7,427 bases of DNA from an uncultured Eubacteriales bacterium (GTDB lineage Bacteria; Bacillota; Clostridia; Oscillospirales; Oscillospiraceae). Positions 1-6,900 of this stretch are shown in pieces (the stretch's first letter is position 1; each line of letters starts with the position of its first letter). Under the pieces are notes generated by a model that saw nothing but the letters and a program-made list of their open reading frames with translations, made no database searches and was not told the DNA's origin. The position numbers and the translations under genes are program-made. The DNA lies in assembly GCA_900555735.1 (NCBI GenBank), contig USMI01000096.1, positions 1 to 7,427 on the forward strand, written 5' to 3'.

Positions 1-626
1 AACTTCTCCTTGTCGGTCTTGCGGCCCTTCACCACCGGCATGGCCAGCGCGTCGCGGCAGAAGTCGGCATAGCAGTTCAGCTGCTGCTCGGTCTCGGCAA
101 TGGCCTCCTCAGCGGTCTCGTGGATGGTGTGGCCCTCCTGCCACCAGAACTCGCGGCTGCGCAGGAAGGGACGAGTGGTCTTTTCCCAGCGGATGACGGA
201 GCACCACTGGTTATACAGCATAGGCAGCTCGCGGTAGCTCTGCAGCACGTTGTGCCAATGGTCGCAGAACATGGTCTCGGAGGTGGGGCGGAAGGCCAGA
301 CGCTCCTCCAGCGGCTCGCTGCCGCCGTGGGTGACCCATGCCACCTCGGGGGCGAAGCCCTGCACCAGCTCGCCTTCCTTTTTCAGCAGGCTCTCCGGGA
401 TCAGAACGGGCATGGCCACGTTCACATGGCCAGTCTTTTTGAACATGCCGTCCATGATACGCTGGATGTTCTCCCAGATGGCGTAGCCATAGGGACGCAG
501 GATCATGAAGCCCTTCACGGACGCATAGTCCACCAGCTCCGCCTTCAGGCAGATATCGGTGTACCACTTGGCGAAGTCCACCTCCATAGGGGTGATGGCT
601 TCCACGTTTCTCTGGTCTTTTGCCAT
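1..626 (-). CDS. proS: Prolyl-tRNA synthetase, class 3 (archaeal/eukaryote-like) type, N-terminal part
   Basis: Charges tRNA-Pro with proline in the cytosol. The gene runs off the low-coordinate edge, so 208 codons plus two bases are visible, under half of the roughly 480 residues usual for this type. Class II synthetase landmarks are clear: the motif 1 region GFMILRPYGYAIWENI at residues 39-54, the substrate-binding stretch FRPTSE at 112-117, and motif 2 TRPFLRSREFWWQEGHT at 151-167. The wording of motif 2 and the short N-terminus (MAKDQRNVEAITPMEVDF) match the archaeal/eukaryote-like short form that many Clostridia carry, not the long bacterial form with an editing insert. The ATG at 624-626 is preceded by TGAGG at 636-640, nine bases away. 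It has its own promoter and a leader of only about 44 bases, so it is transcribed separately from the upstream sigma operon. Identification is secure; the C-terminal half cannot be checked here. Confidence 0.96.
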   Translation of the reverse strand, partial: MAKDQRNVEAITPMEVDFAKWYTDICLKAELVDYASVKGFMILRPYGYAIWENIQRIMDGMFKKTGHVNVAMPVLIPESLLKKEGELVQGFAPEVAWVTHGGSEPLEERLAFRPTSETMFCDHWHNVLQSYRELPMLYNQWCSVIRWEKTTRPFLRSREFWWQEGHTIHETAEEAIAETEQQLNCYADFCRDALAMPVVKGRKTDKEK

Positions 627-676
627 AATGTATAACCTCAATTCCCGCGGCATAAGCGCGTTATTCTCGAAACTTT

Positions 677-705
677 ATTGTATCGGGAAATATACCGCTT
701 GTCAA
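677..705 (-). promoter_or_regulatory. Sigma-A type promoter of proS
   Basis: Reading the minus strand, a perfect -35 box TTGACA (700-705) and a -10 box TACAAT (677-682, one mismatch to consensus) are separated by exactly 17 bases. Transcription should begin near position 670, giving a leader of about 44 bases before the proS ATG. That is far too short for a T-box riboswitch, the usual leader control of synthetase genes in Firmicutes. Confidence 0.85.
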
Positions 706-727
706 GATTTCCCGTCCCTTTTGCGCG

Positions 728-752
728 AAAAAGAACGGCCCGGAGGCCGTTC
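728..752 (-). terminator. Intrinsic terminator of the sigma factor operon
   Basis: On the minus strand an 8-bp GC-rich perfect stem (GAACGGCC / GGCCGTTC) closes a TCCG tetraloop and is followed by five T residues (complement of 728-732). It begins 12 bases after the stop codon of the DUF4179-type gene and separates that operon from the proS promoter. Confidence 0.88.
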
Positions 753-764
753 CTTTCGCTGTGT

Positions 765-1880
765 TCACTTTACCGGGATCTCCAGCGTGCCGAAGCGGAT
801 GTGATTCACCCGGCTCACGTCGATAGGCGCGGCAAAGCGGAAGTAGATATCCACATGGCTGTTGTTCCAGCCGCCGCCTTGCGGGTCCTCAGAGCCGAGG
901 GCCACCTCGGTGCCGTCGTCCAGCACCAGCGCCCAGCCGCCTTCCGGCTGACAGGGCGGCGCGTCAAAATCGTCGATGCTGTCGCTGTCATACTTCACCT
1001 GAATATAGGTGCTGCTGATGCGGAAGGTATCCAGATAGATCATACGGCCCGGCTGTGTGCTCTCCACCGTCAGGCCGCTGGCGTCCACCTCGATGGTCGC
1101 TGCCTGCGCCGACAGGTCAGGCAGGGCAAAGCGCCAGTCGCCCTCCAGCACGGTTTCGGTGTATTCGTCTCCCACACCCATCACAAAGCGGGTAATGTGC
1201 AGCCACTTGGGCTGGCCGTCGTCAAACCGCAGGCCGCTTTCGCCCACCCGCTGGCTGGCGTCGTCGCTGAGCACCTGTCTTTCCAGATACACCACGCCTT
1301 CCAGTGTATTGTCGCCGGGAATGCTGTCCTCCCATTCGACCGAATATCCCACGCCGTTGAAGTCGTAGTCCACCGTCTCCAGAATACCGCTCTCCTCCGT
1401 ACCTACCAGCTTCAGATATACCCCCTCTGTCTGGTAATCGGGGATGCGCAGCACTGTGCCCTCCGGGGCCTGTACCATCAGGCGGATATAGTAGTGATAT
1501 GCGTCGCCGTACACCGCCAGCGGCGTGATGGTGGTGCCGTTGCTGGTAACGGGCGCGGGCATGTCAGTGGTACCCATCTCCTCCATCAGCTGCTTCTCCT
1601 CCGCCGTCAGGTCGCCGAAATAGCCCTTGAAGCTGTCGGCTACGCCCAGCTTGGCGGCTGCCACGGTGGCGGTACACATGACCGCCACGATGGCGGCGAT
1701 CAGCAGACCTCTGGTCACGCGGCCGGTCTTTCTCACCGCAGGACGTCCGCCCTGCTGATTCTCGATCTTTTTCATCGTCAACTCCTTGATCCGGCGGAGG
1801 GCGGCCTCGTCGCACCCCGGCGCAGGCGTTACGGTATCGTCCCGCACGTCGTCCATCAGGTCATAGATGTTGTATTCCAT
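765..1880 (-). CDS. DUF4179-type membrane protein, probable anti-sigma factor
   Basis: 371 residues. The layout is a short charged cytosolic N-terminus (about 1-56, including LRRIKELTMKKI), one hydrophobic helix at about 58-77 (GLLIAAIVAVMCTATVAAA) preceded by basic residues, and an extracytoplasmic region of about 290 residues rich in beta-strand-like segments. The basic flank (RKTGRVTR) predicts N-terminus inside. This plan, together with its place directly after a sigma factor gene, fits DUF4179 proteins, many of which are annotated as ECF anti-sigma or sigma-associated regulators in Clostridia. The start at 1878-1880 has an ideal AGGAGG (1889-1894) eight bases upstream, and only 19 bases separate it from the sigma factor stop, so the two are co-transcribed and likely co-translated. 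The inferred job is to hold the sigma factor at the membrane until an envelope signal arrives. No zinc-finger anti-sigma motif (HxxxCxxC) is visible, so sigma binding is inferred from context. The ectodomain ligand is unknown. Confidence 0.75.
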   Translation of the reverse strand: MEYNIYDLMDDVRDDTVTPAPGCDEAALRRIKELTMKKIENQQGGRPAVRKTGRVTRGLLIAAIVAVMCTATVAAAKLGVADSFKGYFGDLTAEEKQLMEEMGTTDMPAPVTSNGTTITPLAVYGDAYHYYIRLMVQAPEGTVLRIPDYQTEGVYLKLVGTEESGILETVDYDFNGVGYSVEWEDSIPGDNTLEGVVYLERQVLSDDASQRVGESGLRFDDGQPKWLHITRFVMGVGDEYTETVLEGDWRFALPDLSAQAATIEVDASGLTVESTQPGRMIYLDTFRISSTYIQVKYDSDSIDDFDAPPCQPEGGWALVLDDGTEVALGSEDPQGGGWNNSHVDIYFRFAAPIDVSRVNHIRFGTLEIPVK

Positions 1881-1899
1881 TTGCCGTTCCTCCTGTTCC

Positions 1900-2436
1900 T
1901 TACGTTTCCTCCGCCAGCAGACGGGACTTCAATTTTTCCCGTCCCCTGCTGAGCCGTGATTTGACAGCGGATTCCGTCAGCTCCATGGCTGCCGCGATCT
2001 GGGCGATCTTCTCATAGTAGTAGTAAAACCGCAGGAATATCTCCCGATCCACCGGCTCCATAGCCAGCAGGGCCGACCGCACGCAGGCGGTGCGCTCCTG
2101 CCGCTCCAGAAGGCTTTCCGGCGTGTGGGGATCCACCAGCACCGCGTCCTCCGGCAGCGGCACGGTCCGGCACGCCTGACGCAGCTTGTTCTTGGCGCTG
2201 TTGCGGGCCGCCGCCCCCAGATAGGACTTGACCGCGCCGCCGCGCACCTGTCCGGCGTTGTTCCAGAAGCCCAGAAACACGTCGGAGACCGCCTCCTCCA
2301 CGTCGGCGTCTGTCATATAAGCGCCCATCACATTGCGGACAATGGCGGCGGCATACGCGCCGTACCGGTCAATAAACCACGCCAGCGCTTCCTGCGAGCC
2401 CTGCTTCAGCTGCCGCAGGGCCTGTTCCTCTGTCAA
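1900..2436 (-). CDS. ECF-like sigma-70 family RNA polymerase sigma factor
   Basis: 178 residues, the normal size for a two-domain (sigma-2 plus sigma-4) extracytoplasmic-function sigma factor. Sigma-2 covers about residues 5-90, with the core-binding stretch DADVEEAVSDVFLGFW at 43-58. After a linker, sigma-4 covers about 115-173, with LLAMEPVDREIFLRFYYYY followed by a helix-turn-helix (KIAQIAAAMELTESAVKSR) for -35 recognition. I place the start at the TTG at 2434-2436, not at the in-frame GTG at 2443-2445. The GTG lies inside an almost complete anti-16S sequence (AAGGAAGTGATCC, 2439-2451), and the TTG start yields MTEEQALRQLKQGSQEAL, a typical ECF N-terminus. The next gene, 19 bases downstream, encodes a DUF4179-type membrane protein and is the probable cognate inhibitor. 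Target promoters cannot be read from this window. Confidence 0.92.
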   Translation of the reverse strand: MTEEQALRQLKQGSQEALAWFIDRYGAYAAAIVRNVMGAYMTDADVEEAVSDVFLGFWNNAGQVRGGAVKSYLGAAARNSAKNKLRQACRTVPLPEDAVLVDPHTPESLLERQERTACVRSALLAMEPVDREIFLRFYYYYEKIAQIAAAMELTESAVKSRLSRGREKLKSRLLAEET

Positions 2437-2438
2437 AT

Positions 2439-2451
2439 GGATCACTTCCTT
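2439..2451 (-). promoter_or_regulatory. Extended Shine-Dalgarno sequence that decides the sigma factor start
   Basis: The minus strand reads AAGGAAGTGATCC, matching 12 of 13 bases of the full complement to the 16S rRNA 3' end (AAGGAGGTGATCC). The core lies 8 bases before the TTG at 2434-2436. An automatic call would pick the internal GTG (2443-2445), but that codon would leave almost no gap after the core. Confidence 0.75.
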
Positions 2452-2466
2452 TGCGGAGATCTTGGT

Positions 2467-2487
2467 TGACGGCCGTCACTTATAATA
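2467..2487 (-). promoter_or_regulatory. Possible -10 box and palindromic operator ahead of the sigma operon
   Basis: A 12-bp perfect palindrome TGACGGCCGTCA (2467-2478) lies 30 bases upstream of the sigma factor start. Directly upstream of it is an AT-rich patch reading TATTAT (2482-2487), overlapping TATAAG (2479-2484), the only -10-like sequence in this gap. No acceptable -35 box is visible 16-18 bases further up, so an activator or an alternative sigma factor may be needed. If the -10 reading is right, transcription starts inside the palindrome, a common place for a repressor site. Function is inferred. Confidence 0.35.
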
Positions 2488-2531
2488 ACACATCTGCCGG
2501 AGGAAAGTCGCGCACGGCGGCAAATTCGCGC

Positions 2532-2567
2532 AAAAAAACAGCAAGGGCAGCGCCCTTGCTGTTTTTT
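2532..2567 (-). terminator. Intrinsic terminator of the aldo/keto reductase gene (symmetrical, potentially bidirectional)
   Basis: The arms ACAGCAAGGGC and GCCCTTGCTGT close a three-base loop. A-runs on one side and T-runs on the other extend the pairing and give a T-tract on either strand. On the minus strand it begins six bases after the reductase stop codon and ends in seven T residues. No plus-strand gene needs it. Confidence 0.92.
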
Positions 2568-2573
2568 CCTATG

Positions 2574-3764
2574 TTACAGGCCACGGGAGGCCTTCTCCTG
2601 CCGCTCGGCCTCGGCACGGGCCTTGCATACCTCGGCCCAGCTGGGCAGCTTGTCCAACTCCGCCGCGAAGGCCGCCAGTTCGTCGGGAATGGCGATCTTC
2701 TGGGGACAGACCGCCGCGCACGCGCCGCAGGCAATGCAGGCGCCGGGCCACTTATCCTTGGGCAGGGCGTCCAGCTGCATCTTCACCGAGGAGCCGCTGC
2801 CCACCCGCAGCTGATTGTACTTATGCAGCAGGTCGGGGATATTCAGCCCCATGGGACAGCCGTCGCAGCAGTAGCGGCAGGCGGTGCAGGGAACGGAGTT
2901 CTTCATCTTCTCCGCCGCGTCCAGCAGGATGGCGTTCTCCTCCCCGGACAGGGGATCCAGATGGTCGAAGATCTTGATGTTGTCGGCCATCTGGGCCATG
3001 TTGGACATGCCGGACAGCACCATAGTGACGTTGTCAAGCCCCTGCAGCCACCGGAAGCCGAAGGAGGCGATGCTGTCCTCCGGGCGGATGGCGTGAAGCT
3101 TCTGTTCGCTCTCCGCATCCAGCGCCGTCAGCTTGCCGCCCCGCACCGGCTCCATGACCCACAGGGGAATGTTCCGCTGCTTCAGCAGCTCGTACTTCTC
3201 CTTGCCGTGCTGCATGGTCCAGTCAAGGAAGTTGAATTGCAGCTGGCAGAGCTCCATCTCGTCGCCATAGCGGTTCAGGAAATCCGTCAGGCAGGGCAGG
3301 TCGGCATGGCTGGAGAAGCCCAGATGCTTGATACGGCCCTGCTTCTTCTGCTCAATAAAGTAGTCCACGATGCCCCACTTGGGATCGTCGTACACATGGA
3401 CAGAGTTTTCATAGACGTTGTGCAGCAGGTAAAAATCGAAATAGTCCACCTGACACTTTTGCAGCTGCTGCTCAAAAATGTCGGCGGGGTCGTAGGTCTC
3501 CGCCACCATGTGGCCGGGGAACTTGGTAGCCAGATAGAAGCTCTCGCGAGGGTGCTTTTTCAGGCATGCGCCCACCACCGTCTCGGACTTGTTCTGCATA
3601 TAGGGCCACGCGGTATCGTAATAGTTGACGCCGTGGGCCATGGCGTAATCCACCATTTCCTGCGTCTGGGCCGTGTCGATCTGCCCATTCTCCAGCACCG
3701 GCAAGCGCATGGTGCCAAAGCCCAGCATGGAAAGCTTCGTTCCCTTGAAATCACGATAGATCAT
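2574..3764 (-). CDS. Aldo/keto reductase with C-terminal two-[4Fe-4S] ferredoxin domain
   Basis: 396 residues of the COG1453 type: a TIM-barrel oxidoreductase fused to a ferredoxin-like tail. The barrel begins with LSMLGFGTMRLP (residues 11-22). The aldo/keto reductase tetrad can be assigned: Asp50 and Tyr55 (YYDTAWPY), Lys81 (LATKFP) and His115 (LLHN). The nicotinamide side carries LGFSSH (148-153) and a late LSGMSN (250-255). The tail has two cluster motifs, CTACRYCCDGCP (Cys293, 296, 299, 303) and CIACGACAAVCP (Cys343, 346, 349, 353), each of CxxCxxCxxxCP form. The fusion suggests electron exchange between an NAD(P)H-like cofactor and iron-sulfur clusters in an anaerobe; the substrate is unknown. 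I chose the ATG at 3762-3764 because GGGAGG (3773-3778) lies eight bases upstream; a start 13 codons earlier lacks such a site and overlaps the promoter. It is monocistronic, with its own promoter and terminator. No residue is missing. Confidence 0.93.
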   Translation of the reverse strand: MIYRDFKGTKLSMLGFGTMRLPVLENGQIDTAQTQEMVDYAMAHGVNYYDTAWPYMQNKSETVVGACLKKHPRESFYLATKFPGHMVAETYDPADIFEQQLQKCQVDYFDFYLLHNVYENSVHVYDDPKWGIVDYFIEQKKQGRIKHLGFSSHADLPCLTDFLNRYGDEMELCQLQFNFLDWTMQHGKEKYELLKQRNIPLWVMEPVRGGKLTALDAESEQKLHAIRPEDSIASFGFRWLQGLDNVTMVLSGMSNMAQMADNIKIFDHLDPLSGEENAILLDAAEKMKNSVPCTACRYCCDGCPMGLNIPDLLHKYNQLRVGSGSSVKMQLDALPKDKWPGACIACGACAAVCPQKIAIPDELAAFAAELDKLPSWAEVCKARAEAERQEKASRGL

Positions 3765-3805
3765 GTTGCCATCCTCCCGATTCTGTTGTATTTGAGATGG
3801 CATTG

Positions 3806-3834
3806 ATTATATCACGCTCCTGTGCAGATGACAA
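3806..3834 (-). promoter_or_regulatory. Strong sigma-A promoter of the aldo/keto reductase gene
   Basis: On the minus strand, TTGTCA (3829-3834, one mismatch) and a perfect TATAAT (3806-3811) are separated by 17 bases. A TG one base before the -10 box makes it an extended -10 promoter as well. The predicted start near 3799 leaves a leader of about 35 bases before the ATG at 3764. This makes the reductase independent of the TIR gene upstream. Confidence 0.88.
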
Positions 3835-3870
3835 ACATAAGTTTTGCCCGCCCGCCATAAAGCGGCGGAA

Positions 3871-3903
3871 ACCCCACCGCCTTCCTGCCGAAAGCGGTGG
3901 GGT
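3871..3903 (-). terminator. Hairpin after the TIR gene, probable terminator with a poor T-tract
   Basis: A perfect 10-bp GC-rich stem (ACCCCACCGC / GCGGTGGGGT) with a 13-base loop lies about 22 bases past the TIR gene stop codon. On the minus strand it is followed only by TTTCC and then a second short GC-rich inverted repeat (CCGCC / GGCGG, 3852-3868), so the T-tract is weak. The position argues for termination of the TIR transcript. Some read-through into the reductase gene, or a role in protecting the transcript 3' end, is possible. Confidence 0.55.
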
Positions 3904-3925
3904 CATTTGTTTTGCGGACGGGGCT

Positions 3926-6900
3926 TTACCGTCTTGAAGCGATCTCCAGCAGCTGCTCAAAATCCAGTATCTGTGTAAACTCAAAGCCTTCCGAGGTCTT
4001 CTCAACGATCTCGCCGCCCGACGGGCTAACGGCGTTCGCGTTGAGCCCGCTGATAAACGCCGTCAGATACATGTTTCTCGCCTCATCTGCGGAGATCATG
4101 TAATATCCGCCCGTCGTCCAGCCGTCGTCATTCCCGCTGGAATAGCTGCCTCCCCGGTACACAGCAAATGCGTCAGAACCGGTGTCTGTGACCAAGCGAT
4201 CCACCACACAGGGAATCACAAGCGTGCTCTCGCGCTGTCCGGTAGAAAGGTCATACAGCGACACCGTTTCATCATGCGCCACCAGAAGCTCCGATTTATT
4301 GCCCAGCAGCGCGATCTCGCTTCCCGAAGGAACCGAGATCGGCTCCAGAAATTCCGCTTTCACGCTGTCGTAAAGCAGAATCTCTCTTCCCGCGTCATAA
4401 AGTACGACGAGTCCGTTCTGGCCAAGCAAGAGAGTAGCGTCGAAGCTGTATTTTCCATAAAACTGTTCCGGAAGAGTAGTCCTTTCTATTTCCCCGGTCT
4501 CCACCCGCAGCATCACAAGTTCTCTCTTTTCATGCCAAGTATCTCTTTCCAGCCAGATCAGGTACCGGCCATCTTCCGTCAGTGTGGGACACGCTATGCG
4601 ATCATCCGTCTGATATTCCGTGAGGCAAATATCGTTGCCGTCAAGGTCATAGAAATGGACCGTGTCCTGCCTCGTGATCCAGAGCATCTTCCCATCCTCC
4701 GAGAAGCCGGCTTCCGCGTCATAAGACATTGTCTCCGAAATCAATTGATGGCAAAATTTTAATGTTCCATCCGGCAGGGAAAATCTGGAGACGAAAACGC
4801 TGTCATCAGACTTCTTCTCCAAAATAGAGATGTGCGTTCCGTCCTTTGCAGCATAGCAGGCTTTGATCTCGCTATCCGGATCGTCGGATGCGTAGGAAAA
4901 CAGCACTTCGTCCGAAAGGCATGGGTACAGCGCCAGCGCCGAGTGATTGTCCCGTTCAGATACATCGGAACCAAAGAACACAAGCCGCAGTGTCCCCTGT
5001 GCAGTGTCCAAATAGCGGAAATCCACTGCCCGATGATCCTTCAAGCCAGTTTCTTCCGCCAAAACCGCAGTGACAGCGGCAGCATCTTCCCACCGCGAAA
5101 GACCGCATTGGATCACGCCCGTGTTCGCGAGCAGGTAATAGTTGTCTCCCGATTTTGCGGCACCTTCAATCTCGACATCCAGCTTCATCACGTTTGTTCT
5201 CAAATATTCTGAGTCAGAAAACGCAATCATCTGGAGCGAGCCACTGGAAAGAATGACCATTATGTTGGCATCCCGATGATACTCCATATCCGCAATATCC
5301 GAATGGAAGTTTTCCGTGCCAAGGATGTTGCCATTTTCCGCATCGAGAACGATTCCCGTTTTCCCCATCCAGAGACTGTACACAGATTTGGCCCTATTAT
5401 CAACTGTGATCCGCCCCTGTGAAAAGCCAAAGCTGTTATGCGTTTCGCCCAAAACCGGGTCACTAAGGTAGATATTTTCCCCAGAAGTGGCATCATATAC
5501 AGCGGCAGTCCAAATGGCCGAAGGACCGGTGTATGAATTGCTCGCAGCAATGTATGGCGGGTACTTCTTATGGACCGCACCGACCGCGTCACCGGCAAAT
5601 GTCAGTTCCATGGTGCGCCGGCTGGACACCTTTTTCATTTCGCTGGAAAGCGGATCGATCAGCACCAGCCCAAGGGGCGGATTTTTTTGGAAGTACTCCT
5701 CTTCCTGCCGGTTTAACTCCGGATCATCCCTGAGTATGCTGGTCTGTATCTCGGTGTTGGAATAGTTAAGTCCCACCGCAAGCATGCTGGCATCTTCATT
5801 CCACGCAAGAGTTCCGACAGAGTACTGCACAGCGGTGTCTTCCCCGCTGTTAAAATCCGTTTCATACAGAAGCTCGCCAGAGACGCAGTCATATACCAGA
5901 ACAGCTCCCTCCGACGTGCCAAAAGCCAACATTCCCTGTGCATAGCATACGCAATCAGGCCAATCCGGTTTCGCCGAGACAACACGCCTGTAATAAGCGG
6001 GGTCGTTTATGTCAAATTCAAAAATGTCCCCATTCAATTGGATAAAGAACCTTTTGCTCTCCTCCGGAACAACATTTTCAATCACCGCGCGGCCCGCGTT
6101 TGAGAACTCCGCCCCTGCGCTTGTTCCCTCTCCAAAAAACTTGTTCGGCCGGAAGGTATAGCATATCTCGCCGGAATCGGCATCATAAACCTCCAGCTGA
6201 TCGCTCGTGTAGGAAAACAGATTTTTCCCGTTCTCCGAAAAGACCTTCCGGTCATTCTTCGGAAGAGAAATATAGTTTTCCGGCACATACGAATTGTTGT
6301 ACGCGTTCAGCACCGTTGCCAGCGCATACATCTGCTCCGGCACAACGGGGCCTTTTTCCTTTCCCTCCGGCAGGATCGTCAGGACAGATTTCAGCGCGGA
6401 CTTCGCATCCCCTTTTCCATATTGCTCAAGGGCGACCGTGGACAAATAGCGCGCCTGATTTTCTCGTGCCTCCTGATAGCGGGCGTTTATCTGCGCGTTT
6501 TTTACCAGCAGCATCCCGATAAAGGCCAGCAGCACCGCAAACACCGCGCCTATGGCAACGGCCCCTCTCCGCCTTTCGTACCGTCTCTGGCGCTGAACCA
6601 GATCGTCATAATGGCAGCCCAGTATTCCGGCCACAAGGCGAAGATATTCCCGCTTGATGTTTTGCCTCATTTCCTTGACCGTCTTACCGGCGACATTCGC
6701 GGCAAGCGGCTCGGAAACGGTCTCTTCTCCCTCTACAACGCTCCGCCGCCACAGCTCCTCCGGAAAAGCATCAGCAGGCTCTCCGCTCACAAGGACCGGC
6801 AAAACATGGTCGATGTCATGGTGCTTCAAAAAATAGGATATCTCCTCCCGGCACCACGCGGACTCCTTATACTGCGGCGAACAAATCGCGATCATATACT

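Noticed and set aside
627..764. T-box riboswitch ahead of proS
   Set aside because: The promoter lies only about 44 bases before the start codon, leaving no room for a T-box fold.
678..1952. Long plus-strand open frame of 424 codons
   Set aside because: It is antisense to the sigma operon. Its translation is His/Ala/Val-rich with no recognisable domain, as expected from the complement of GC-rich codons, and the minus-strand genes are recognisable.
2451..3806. Long plus-strand open frame of 451 codons
   Set aside because: It is antisense to the aldo/keto reductase, starts next to the sigma promoter region, crosses a terminator hairpin and resembles no protein family.
3926..6300. Canonical WD40 repeats
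   Set aside because: The GH and terminal WD dipeptides are not repeated at regular spacing. I call it propeller-like only.
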